A DNA stretch of 64,000 bases from Tullyiplasma multilocale ATCC 49900 (GTDB lineage: Bacteria > Bacillota_I > Bacilli_A > Mycoplasmatales > Mycoplasmataceae), in assembly GCF_000483165.1 (NCBI RefSeq), contig NZ_KI519557.1, forward strand, positions 62,001 through 126,000, given 5' to 3'. The notes beneath the pieces were generated by a model. It worked only from the letters and a program-made list of their open reading frames with translations, made no database searches and had not been told where the DNA came from. Shown here piece by piece: positions 1 to 8,895 of the stretch (position 1 is the first letter of the stretch; every line of letters starts with the position of its first letter). A program made the translations under genes and the position numbers.

Positions 1-13
1 ATTCAAAAGGGGA

Positions 14-30
14 TTAGATAGCTTATCTAA
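14..30 (+). other. Short inverted repeat just upstream of the ABC exporter operon
   Basis: TTAGATAGCTTATCTAA is a 7-bp inverted repeat with a 3-nt centre lying 9 nt before the ATG of the first ABC gene. The nearest purine-rich Shine-Dalgarno-like stretch (AAAAGGGG, 5-12) is upstream of it, too far from the ATG for normal initiation. The start may therefore depend on coupling to a gene to the left, which is outside the window, or on the hairpin bringing the two together. Confidence 0.4.
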
Positions 31-39
31 TAAAATAAA

Positions 40-1362
40 ATGAGAGAAGTAGAGAAAAAAACAATAGATAAAAAAATCCAACCTGAACCTTTGGTTGAAT
101 TAAAAAACGTCTCAAAAGTTTTCAAGAAGAAAGTTTGGGCAATTAAAAATTTGGATCTTAAGATTTATCCAAAAGAATGTATTTCAATACTTGGTTCAAA
201 TGGAAGTGGTAAAACAACTTTGATGAGTTTGATTGCTAATGATGCAAAACCTACATTTGGAGAAATTGTATATTCACTAAATGAAAATGACTTAACAAAA
301 GCTATTGGATTTCAAAAACGAGAACAAGAGTGACCCAATGGTTTCATCGTAAAAGATATCGCAAAAATATGAATAAATGCCTATGATGTCAAAGATGAAG
401 AATGGATTGCCAATATTAAGAATGTATTTGGGGTTAATCAAATATGAGAGAAGAGCCTTTCAAAACTATCGATAGTTAAAAAACAATTATTTGCTCTATT
501 CTTAATATTTTTATACAAACCTGAATTAGTTTTAATTGATGAATTATCATCTAATATAGATTGAAAATATACTGAGCAAATAACTAACTTTTTGGTTGAA
601 TATTTGAAGAAAGGTAATACTGTTATTTTGAATTCTCCAAGTTCAAGTTTCTTAGAAAAACTATCATCGAGAGTTATATACATTCATGATGGTGAAATCT
701 TAGATGACTTACAAAAACGTAAAATAAAACGCGATCATAAATCGATTGCAAATTATCAAAAGACAGTTTTCAAAGAAGAATCTATCAAAGAAAGATCATC
801 TAATAACAAGAGAAAAATATTTACACCAATTGAAAACAAATTAAATTCTTATATCAATGAGTTAACTAGGGTTATTGATGATATTGAAGGCTCAAGGTAT
901 GACCTGAATCAAATGGATGCACAAGTTAGAAATATTGTTTTCTATACAGCTGACCTTAAATGAATTATTCATGATTTCTCAAGAGCAGACATCAACAAAC
1001 ACACTACAAAAGTCGCTTTAAAGCGCATTAAAGCTACAGCGGCTGAACTTACAAGTATTTATAAGGAATTGAAGAAAAGCGATGAAATAGGCGCCCATTA
1101 TGCCACAAAGATTTTAAGTAAAATTATTAATTTTGGACGAAACGATTTAACTGATGCTTTCTCTAACGAACGTAAATTGTACGAATTGGATTCTGCCGAA
1201 ATCATACTTTCAGCAAAAGAGAAAAAAGAATTGAATAGATTAAAGAGAAAATATATAGCTGAAGAAATAAAACGTTTAAAAAACGAATCCAGAAAACAAA
1301 AATTGAAAGATTCCATTAAGTTAAAAAATACGAAACCCAAAGATAAGCATAATGCAAAATAG
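40..1362 (+). CDS. ABC transporter ATP-binding protein (ABC-2 exporter type) with a long helical C-terminal extension
   Basis: This 440-residue protein, read with TGA as Trp, is the ATPase of an ABC-2 type exporter. The Walker A motif GSNGSGKT lies near residues 52-59 and the Walker B LVLIDE near 163-168. The signature loop is poor (LSKLS instead of LSGGQ). After about residue 225 comes a roughly 210-residue Lys/Glu-rich helical tail that plain ABC-2 ATPases of about 230-300 residues do not have. Its 3' end overlaps the first permease by 11 nt and a second permease follows, so the three form one operon. The substrate is unknown. The ATPase role is clear from the motifs; export of a lipid, drug or peptide is inference from the permease family. 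Confidence 0.88.
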
Positions 1363-2377
1363 AAATAAGGCTAGGGTATTTGGTAAGTTGTTTAAGGCAC
1401 AACTCTTGAATTACTTTACCGATCCTACAAATATTGTATTGAACTTCGTAATTACATCAGTTACCATGTTGGGGTGGGTTGCATTGAAACCAGTTGGAAC
1501 AGATGGCTTTTCATCTGATCCATTCGTTTTAGCAAGTGCGATTGCGATAAGTTCAATTAGAAATTCTCAGCATACTTTAACTACAATTATGTCTGATTGA
1601 AGAGACAAGAGATTTTTCAAAAAGATATCAGCAACACCTGTATCTAACTATTTAACGTATAGTTGTATATTTGTGTTTAATTGATTCATAAATATATTAA
1701 TGTTTGCAGTACTTTTTGGCTTAGGGATGATATTTGAGTCACAAAGAGCTGTATTATACAAAGTGGATATTCTCCCGTTCATAATAGGGTTTATCTTAAA
1801 TGTAGTTTTATCAAACGTGATGGCATTAGTGATTGTCCAAATATTTAAAAATAGTCAATTTGCAGCCATTGTGACAATGCTTTCTTACTTCTTACCGATG
1901 TATCTATTAGGACTTGGTATTCCTTGAAATGTTGTTGGTCAAATTAAAGAGTTAAATATTGTTATGTATTTATTCCCACATAGATATCCGTTGAACCTAA
2001 TTCAAGCTTCTTGATCTGGAGTTTCTAGTTCAATGGAATTCCCTGGGGTATCACCTGATACTTGATTGGGCCAACAAGGTTTTGGTTATGGAGGCAATGG
2101 ATGGTGGTTACCATCTGTTATATCAATAGTATGGATATTTGGGTTTAGCTTTTTATTCATTTGATTAGTTAAAAGAAGTCGAAGCTATAAATCTAGATTG
2201 AGAAAATATAATAATGCGAAAAACTTTAACCAAAGAATTGAAAATATAAGAAGTATTAAATATGTAAGTTCTAAGAGTGAATTAGAAGAACAAATGAAGA
2301 TTATAAAATCACAGAATAGAAGAGTTAAAAAACCAAAAAGAAAAACCAATTCTAAAGGTGGTGATCAAAATGTTTAA
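1352..2377 (+). CDS. ABC-2 type permease subunit 1
   Basis: A 341-residue polytopic membrane protein with about six hydrophobic segments, starting inside the last codons of the ATPase gene (11-nt overlap). It contains an IRNSQHTL-type segment after the second membrane span and a basic cytoplasmic C-terminal tail. Its order of features matches the next gene (DPF then IRNS, then WRDKxF), so the two permeases look like diverged copies that may form a heterodimer. Tryptophans are encoded by both TGA and TGG. Family assignment (ABC2_membrane) rests on topology and operon position rather than one diagnostic motif. Confidence 0.8.
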
Positions 2378-3326
2378 GAGTAATTTTAAAAGAGAGTGAA
2401 ATACATTTTGATCTTTAATGCAATTGCAAACCAAAGCTTGATTAATGAACTACACAAATATCTTTTTGGGGGTTTTTGTGTCATTGTACACAATTCTTTG
2501 TTGGGTTGGATTTAAATCAAATGATCCGTTTTTATTGATATCAGGAGTTTGTGTTGTTGTTATTAGAAATTCAATGTATATATTCTTACGAACATTAAAT
2601 GAGTGAAGAGATAAGAAATTTTGAGAAAGAACAAAGAAAACATCAATGTCTGTATGAACAAGACATTATGCTTTGATTTCATTCAACATTCTTTCCACGG
2701 CTGTGATAGCTGGAGTAATTATTTTAATTACAATTGCACTATTCCCATCACAAATAACCTTGATAGGACAGGCAAATCAACTAATGGTTTGAACTGGATT
2801 AATTTTATTATGATTAACATGTTATTTTGTGGCTTTGGTTGTTCATCAAAATGTTGGCCACTCTAAGGGTTCTAACATGATTGGTTTATTATTATATGTT
2901 GCAGCCTTACAATTTTTAGGATTAGGATTCCCGTTTGAAACTATTACATCAATTGAATGGTTGAATTATGCAATGTATGCGCACCCATTCAGATATTCAG
3001 TGAACATAATTCAAGCCGGGTTTGTTAATTCTCCAGATTTAGTTCATACATATATTGGACATGGTGGAGTAGAAGTGACGGTTAATTTTGGGTATAATAG
3101 TATTAGATGACTTCCATACGTAATAGCGATATCTGCTATTACCATATTTATGGTCATTTACTTCATTAGATCTAAAACTATGAAGAGCATCGCACAAAGG
3201 GTGGTTTTATCAAATTCAATAGTTAATATAAATAGTGTTGAATATATAAAAATGCTAAAACTTAGTCAAAGTGTAGATGAGTTAAAACAAGTTAGAAAAG
3301 GACATAAGTCCAAAAGAGGAAAATAA
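2370..3326 (+). CDS. ABC-2 type permease subunit 2
   Basis: A 318-residue membrane protein whose ATG overlaps the previous gene by 8 nt, which implies translational coupling. It has the same layout as permease 1: a short basic N-terminus, a membrane span, an NDPFLL segment, VIRNSMYIF, then WRDKKF and further spans, and a Lys-rich C-terminal tail containing a SVDEL segment similar to the SKSELEEQ segment of its neighbour. Together with the ATPase at 40-1362 it would give a heteromeric exporter. The substrate cannot be read from the sequence. Confidence 0.8.
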
Positions 3327-3327
3327 A

Positions 3328-3531
3328 ATGATTTGTATTAAAGAAGATTGCAATTTACAAGCAAGTGCTGCAATTGCAGAGGACGTATTAGATGTAACTA
3401 TCACAGAAAACAGATGAGTTACTGATGAACCTACTTTTAGAAAAACATCAGTTTACTACTGTAAAGAACACTTCCAAGAAGCTATGGAAAGCTTAGGAAA
3501 CTCAAGAGTTGTTAAAGAACAAATCTTATAG
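3328..3531 (+). CDS. Small conserved-looking protein with a possible Cys/His metal site
   Basis: A 67-residue protein starting 2 nt after the second ABC permease, so probably co-transcribed with it. It opens MICIKEDC and later carries YYCKEHF, giving a C-x4-C pair and a C-x2-H pair separated by about 40 residues, an arrangement that could bind one zinc ion. There is no signal peptide or membrane span. I do not recognise the family. A strong hairpin terminator follows directly. Too short for most gene finders, but the tight spacing, single in-frame TGA (Trp) and downstream terminator support it. Confidence 0.7.
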
Positions 3532-3540
3532 GAATTAAAA

Positions 3541-3570
3541 AAAACATCTCGTAAGAGATGTTTTTTGTTT
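3541..3570. terminator. Bidirectional intrinsic terminator
   Basis: AACATCTC-GTAA-GAGATGTT is flanked by A-rich and T-rich tracts on both sides. It sits between the convergent ABC operon and the formate/nitrite transporter gene and can serve both. Confidence 0.9.
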
Positions 3571-3572
3571 AT

Positions 3573-4745
3573 CTATTTTTCAGATTTAACAGTTTCAGAA
3601 ACAGTTTTATTTGTTCTTTTAATGTGTAGTCTGTGTTTTTTAAGATGTGGGTGTGCTCTATCTTCGACAATTTCATGTAAGAATTTCAAACGAGCTTCTT
3701 TTAATAATAAAGTATCGTAATCTTTATTATATAGTCCCATGAATGTTCCGATGATTAAAGCTCCAAGGAAGTTTCCAGCAATTGCAGGTAAGATGTTTAA
3801 TAAGATGAATAATCATGATGCATCTTTACTGAACATAATAGCACCTTTTATTAATTCCATTTCACCTGTATCCTTATTAAGAACCATTTGAGCTGCATTT
3901 ATTGCTTCAGTGGCAGCTCCATTATCAAGGGCCATAACAATTAATAATCAAGCTCCGAATCAGTTAGCAACAGAGTGTTGGTAACCTCCGATAGCGAAGA
4001 ATAATAAGATGAATAGGTACATGATCATTGAAGCTACTGTATTACCTTTAGTTGATTTAGCACCTTGAGTTGCTAAACAGATTAAGAAGTTACATAAAAT
4101 TGAACTTCCAAATACTCATCCCATAGTTTTACCTATGTGTGAACTAGTGTAATCTTGTCCTGCTCCAAGTTGATGACCAACTTCAAATATTTTGTGTAAC
4201 CCGAAGTTATCGTAAGTTTTAAGAAGAACTTGTCCATCTCCAAATCCATTTGAAACATAAAGTAATGAAACAAATAATCCAATACCAACAATGTTCCCAA
4301 TGTATACTCAGAATCAAGCTTTTAAGAAGATTGATCATTTTTCAACTCTCTTAAACATTGTTCTGTTGTATCACATGTGAGCTGTGGCAAATCCTCCACC
4401 AAGGAAAGAAATCATTAAGATGTCTCCGGCGAAAACTAGCCCTGTTAATAATTTAACAACAGAAGGGTTATTGATGTAAGCAGTAGTATAAGCAACAGCA
4501 GTATAACATACTCCAATTCAGATACCTGCTAGTAATCCACCCATTAGTTGTTTGATTCAACTTTGACGTAAACCGTCTGAGATAACCCTGAAAGTATGGA
4601 TATATCCATAGTTAGCATAGGGGATATCTTTGTTGTAAAGAGGTAAGAAGTCAGTTTGCTCTAACTCTGAAATTTCTGTTTGAATTTCTTCATCAGTTAA
4701 ATTACGAGTTAATTTCTTACTTCTCTTAAATTTAGTAAATTCCAT
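3573..4745 (-). CDS. Formate/nitrite transporter (FNT/FocA) family membrane channel
   Basis: A 390-residue protein with about six membrane spans typical of the FNT family, which conducts small monovalent anions such as formate, lactate or nitrite across the cell membrane. After a hydrophilic N-terminus (residues 1-60) come membrane segments with GDILMISFLGGGFATAHMW, GWVFGSSILCNFLICLA and a late span with the ILPAIAGNFLGA motif that resembles the FNT repeat. The C-terminal tail is basic. At 390 residues it is longer than bacterial FocA (about 285) because of N- and C-terminal extensions. The ATG at 4745 is chosen because AAAGG lies just upstream; a longer reading to 4853 lacks a good site. In a fermenting mollicute, lactate, acetate or formate release is a plausible role, but the substrate is inferred. 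Confidence 0.8.
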
Positions 4746-5160
4746 AAGACCTTTCTTTTCTATATTGATAACAATCTTTTTGAATGTAGCTGAGCATTTT
4801 CGAAAAAATACTAAGTTACACATCACCAAGATTTCATATAAATTAATTACCAATATGACATTTTTATATTCTGCATTGACAGAATTGTTTTGTTTATTTA
4901 TATTAAATAAAACAATAGTGTAGCTTCATTTGAAGCGTCGATTTTGCTTTTGAAAAGAGAACAAAATCTATGAATAATTATAGTCTTAATAAAAATTAAA
5001 TCAACAAAAAAACCCATCAAAAGCAAACATAAAAACTATATTAAATAGAACTGTGTCAAACTGTTATAAATTTCATAAAAATATGGTCATTTGAGCCACT
5101 ATTTTTTATGTATTGTATAATTTAAAAGTATTTATAAAACAAAATAAAGAGGGGTAAACC
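4746..5160. promoter_or_regulatory. Divergent intergenic region with a long-spaced inverted repeat and a promoter
   Basis: No gene is seen here. The region separates the FNT gene (left, minus) from the membrane protein at 5161 (right, plus). It holds a hairpin GCTTC-ATTT-GAAGC near 4923-4936 and a long-spaced inverted repeat, TTGCTTTTGA near 4946 against TCAAAAGCAA near 5018. A TATAAT box at 5116-5121 with a weak TTGAGC 19 nt upstream is the likely promoter of the rightward gene. The function of the repeats is unknown. Confidence 0.5.
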
Positions 5161-5718
5161 ATGGTACATAATATAGTTAATGGAATGTTGTATACAAATG
5201 GTCAAATAAATCCAATGTTGTGAATAGCAATCATATTACTTGTTTTTGCACTTCAAGGTTTATGTGGTTTTGTCTATTATTATATTAAGATGTTGCACAA
5301 ACAAAATTGTTCAACCAAGGTCATAAATAATAAATGAAATTTAGCTTATATTTTAATGTATGTAGTTTCGATAATCTTATTTGCTATGACGATTTTATTT
5401 ATCTGTAAAGCAGAAATGCTACCTAACAAACCTGGAGATATATTTACTTACACAATCACTTTATTTTTAACTGGGGTTTTTGTCTTAGCACTACTAGTTT
5501 ATCTATATACTACAAGAGGTGTATTATTAGGTTTTTATATAACTGAAGAAGTTCTTGGTTATAATGGAGCAGAAATTAAAATTGATAATATTCTTAATAT
5601 TTTGAATGATGAGAAACATATTTATGTTGAATACCTTGATAAAAAAGGACGTCATAAGATTAAAGCTTTCAAATATAAGGATAAAAGAAACTTATCGTTA
5701 CTAGAAATTAAAAAGTAA
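5161..5718 (+). CDS. Membrane protein with a C-terminal soluble beta-rich domain
   Basis: A 185-residue protein with three predicted membrane spans (about residues 20-45, 60-85 and 95-120) followed by a soluble domain of about 60 residues (GFYITEEVLGYNGAEIKI onward) rich in short beta strands. AGAGGGG precedes the ATG. The arrangement, spans followed by a sheet-like tail of the pattern 'xGIxxxEExLxYxG', resembles that of the protein at 42059-42742 in this window, so the two may be distant relatives. The tail recalls bacterial PH-like domains, but that is only an impression from the strand pattern. Function unknown. Confidence 0.75.
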
Positions 5719-5719
5719 A

Positions 5720-5756
5720 AATAAAAACATGATCTCGCGATCATGTTTTTATTTTA
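5720..5756. terminator. Bidirectional intrinsic terminator
   Basis: AAAAACATGATC-TCGC-GATCATGTTTTT forms a 12-bp stem between two convergent genes and has A/T tracts on both sides. It lies directly at the end of the leftward 63-codon gene. Confidence 0.92.
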
Positions 5757-5945
5757 TTTTGTTGATTCTTTTTCAGCAGCTTCGCGGCGTTGTTTTTGAC
5801 CTTCTAAAATTTCTTCTAGATTTGTTGAACAACTAGCTAATGGACTATCACATGTTGAGTTAGACATTTCCATTCACTCTTCATTTGTTAGTTCATCTAG
5901 GTATTTACTAAATGCTGGTACTCATACTCTATCGTTATTTGCCAT
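5754..5945 (-). CDS. Small hypothetical acidic protein downstream of trpS
   Basis: A 63-residue hydrophilic protein. It starts MANNDRVWVPAFSKYL, contains NEEWMEMSNSTC and CSTNLEEILEG, and ends in a Lys/Arg/Glu-rich helix. AAGGAG precedes the ATG by a normal distance. It lies 11 nt after the trpS stop and shares its terminator, so the two form an operon. It has two Cys residues ten apart but no recognisable metal motif. I do not know the family. Confidence 0.7.
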
Positions 5946-5956
5946 AATATGACTCC

Positions 5957-6967
<1,011 letters not shown>

Positions 6968-7308
6968 TCTTTTATCTCCCTTTCTATATCTTAATTTTAT
7001 AGGAAATTAAATTAAAGGAAAGGGAAATATACCTTAATGACTAATTAATAAAAAACTTATGATTATAAGAGGTTTTTATAGTTATCTCTATATTAGAATA
7101 GCAATGAGGTGAAATAATGAAAAGAATCGATTAATATTAAATAATCAAACTAACACCCACGTGGCTGTTTTTTAATATTTATTTATGAAAAGTGGTAAAA
7201 AATACATTTAAAAATTAGTAAAAAGTAGTGTTAATATGAAATTGTAGGTCAATAAATTTATTTTTCCCCTAATACATATTGGAGGTGCACGTATGTGCGA
7301 TTAAATAT
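6968..7308. other. Gene-free AT-rich stretch with one palindrome
   Basis: No convincing gene. An almost perfect 18-bp palindrome, AACAcCCACGTGGcTGTT (7152-7169), is followed by a run of T and could act as a terminator or as an operator; its core CCACGTGG is GC-rich for this genome. GGAGGT at 7281-7286 leads into the small ORF described at 7293. Very short ORFs here lack support. Confidence 0.5.
7281..7308 (+). promoter_or_regulatory. Shine-Dalgarno followed by a three-codon upstream ORF
   Basis: GGAGGTG (7281-7287) is a full consensus ribosome site placed 6 nt before ATG TGC GAT TAA (7293-7304). The start of the coiled-coil gene, ATG at 7309, follows 4 nt after that stop in another frame and has no site of its own. 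GCAC-GTAT-GTGC here can also pair. This looks like a start-stop element feeding re-initiation; alternatives are in-frame TTG (7279) or GTG (7285) starts of the main gene. Confidence 0.45.
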
Positions 7309-7941
7309 ATGGGAAAAAATCAAAGATATATCAAATTACCGAAAGAAGAAAATGGCAATTATTCGTATGAAATATCAGATTATTTAGTTAATATCTGAAC
7401 AAAAATGACCGAGTCGGAGATGAAAATTGAATCTAAAAAACTCACTAAAATCACAAATGTAATCATTAAAGATTGTTTAACAAAGGAGAAAGAGGATATG
7501 AACACAAAACAATTTGAAGAATTGGCAGGAATGATTAAAAAACTTGGAGAACAAATAAGCGATATCAGAGAAGAAATAAAAGACATCAGAGAAGAAATAA
7601 AAGATATCAGAGAAGAAATAAAAGATATCAGAGTAGAAATAAAAGACATCAGAGAAGAGATAAAAGACATCAGAGAAGAATTTAAAAACGATATTCAAAC
7701 ATTATCGACAAATATGAATGCAAGAATGGATAAAATAGAGGCTGATATAGAAGAATTCAAAATAGAAGTAAGAGAAGAATTCAAGATCATTAATCAAAGA
7801 TTAGACAATATAGAAAAAGCTATAATAAACCTTAATAAAGCGGTGTTTGGTATAGCTGAGTTAGATGTCGGCCCTGATGCTAAACCTGTATTTACCGAAG
7901 TGGTGGAATGATTCCAAGCAAATAGAACAAAGTTTGCATAA
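7309..7941 (+). CDS. Coiled-coil protein with six tandem heptads (DUF16-like)
   Basis: A 210-residue protein, mostly one long coiled coil. Residues 85-126 are six copies of the heptad D-I-R-E-E-I-K with Ile spaced 4 and 3 apart, an ideal hydrophobic seam. A further helix with NxRxDKIEADIEEF and INQRLDNIEKAI follows, and a short non-helical tail closes the protein. The layout resembles DUF16-type mycoplasma coiled-coil proteins. The N-terminal 80 residues are hydrophilic and of unknown fold; there is no signal peptide. The repeats are encoded by near-identical 21-bp DNA units, so copy number can change by slippage without breaking the frame. Function unknown. Confidence 0.8.
7561..7686 (+). 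repeat. Six tandem 21-bp repeats encoding heptads
   Basis: The unit is GAYATCAGAGAAGAAATAAA plus one A, present six times in frame with a few third-position and two coding differences. Each unit encodes exactly one coiled-coil heptad. Confidence 0.95.
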
Positions 7942-7968
7942 TAATTTAGATAGGTTTTTATCAGAGGG

Positions 7969-7974
7969 TATAAT
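7969..7974 (+). promoter_or_regulatory. Promoter -10 box of the dehydrogenase gene
   Basis: TATAAT 24 nt before the ATG at 7998, with a weak TTTAGA 17 nt upstream. Confidence 0.55.
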
Positions 7975-7997
7975 CATATTGAGAAGAGGTATTAAAT

Positions 7998-8726
7998 ATG
8001 AAAAATAAAAAACCACTAATTGCTATTACTGGAGCATCATCAGGAATTGGAAAAGCAACAGCTGAACTATTTGCTTCTAAAGGGTATCCTATTTTAGTTA
8101 TGGCCAGAAGAGATAAAGAACTAGAGAAAATACCAGCGGAATTCAAAATAGTTGCTAAAGTTGATGTTACAGATTTGAAACAAGTTCAAGATGCTATTGC
8201 TAAAGCGGAAGCTGTATTTGGACCTGTGGATATGATCTTCAATAATGCAGGAACAATGCCTCTTGGTGATTTCATAACTCAACCAGAATCAGAAAAAGAA
8301 ATGACACTTGATGTCAATATTAAAGGTGTGATGAATGGTATGACAGCGGTTTTACCAGGGATGGTTGAACGACAAACGGGAACAATTATTAACACAAGCT
8401 CAGTGGCTGGGAGATGGGTTTCAGCAGAACACTCAGTGTATAATGCTGCCAAATTCGCTGTTAATGCATTGACTACTCAAGTTAGAAGAGAACATGCGAA
8501 AGACAATATTAGATTCACACTTCTTGAACCAGCTTTTGTAAATACACCTTTAGCAGATGGAACAAGCGATAAAGCTATCTTAGAAAAATACCTATCTAAT
8601 CGTGATGCACTTGGTGGAGGATTAACTCCGGCCGAAGTCGCTGAAGTTGTTTTAAATATATATGAAATGCCTCAACATATAAGTATTAAAGAGGTTGTAC
8701 TATCACATACAAAACAAGCTATTTAA
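7998..8726 (+). CDS. Short-chain dehydrogenase/reductase (SDR family)
   Basis: A 242-residue NAD(P)-dependent oxidoreductase of the classical SDR type. The cofactor motif TGASSGIG is at residues 11-18, followed by MARRDKEL, whose arginines suggest NADPH. NNAG is present near residue 87, and the catalytic triad is Ser in INTSSVAG, Tyr148 and Lys152 in YNAAK. Length is typical. It is a single-gene unit with its own promoter and terminator. The likely substrate class is small hydroxy- or oxo-acids or sugars, as in the YdfG/serine dehydrogenase-like branch, but the sequence does not decide it. Confidence 0.92.
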   Translation: MKNKKPLIAITGASSGIGKATAELFASKGYPILVMARRDKELEKIPAEFKIVAKVDVTDLKQVQDAIAKAEAVFGPVDMIFNNAGTMPLGDFITQPESEKEMTLDVNIKGVMNGMTAVLPGMVERQTGTIINTSSVAGRWVSAEHSVYNAAKFAVNALTTQVRREHAKDNIRFTLLEPAFVNTPLADGTSDKAILEKYLSNRDALGGGLTPAEVAEVVLNIYEMPQHISIKEVVLSHTKQAI

Positions 8727-8738
8727 TGTAATAAATAT

Positions 8739-8766
8739 TTAAATAAGGGTAACCTTATTTTTTTAT
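8739..8766 (+). terminator. Intrinsic terminator
   Basis: AAATAAGG-GTAA-CCTTATTT followed by a T run, just after the dehydrogenase gene. Confidence 0.88.
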
Positions 8767-8804
8767 TCCAAATAGTGTAAAATTATTAAAACAAATACTT
8801 AATA

Positions 8805-8831
8805 ACTAATCTAACGTTTACCGCGATTAGT
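8805..8831 (+). other. Hairpin in the leader of the RNase J-like gene
   Basis: ACTAATC and GATTAGT form a 7-bp perfect stem around a 13-nt loop (TAACGTTTACCGC). It lies about 65 nt before the ATG at 8896 and downstream of a plausible TGTAAAATT -10 region, so it would be in the 5' untranslated RNA. It could protect the transcript end or bind the encoded protein; both are inference. Confidence 0.4.
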
Positions 8832-8895
8832 GAACTTTTAAAATTGAAATAATATACATTCATTTGAAAGATTAAAAATACAATAAGGAGGACTT

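Noticed and set aside
438-683. Minus-strand ORF inside the ABC ATPase gene
   Set aside because: Overlaps the Walker B region of a well-supported gene; shadow frame.
2621-2866. 81-residue plus-strand ORF with Cys/Asn-rich translation
   Set aside because: It lies in another frame inside the second ABC permease, whose own frame is continuous with TGA as Trp.
4557-4853. Longer start for the FNT transporter at 4853
   Set aside because: No ribosome site there; AAAGG precedes the ATG at 4745 and the extra 36 residues have no family support.
7104-7175. 23-codon ORF in the intergenic stretch before the coiled-coil gene
   Set aside because: No ribosome site, and it runs through the palindrome; nothing supports translation.
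7477-7698. Phe/Tyr-rich minus-strand ORFs opposite the heptad repeats
   Set aside because: Antisense of a repetitive coiled-coil gene; low-complexity shadow.
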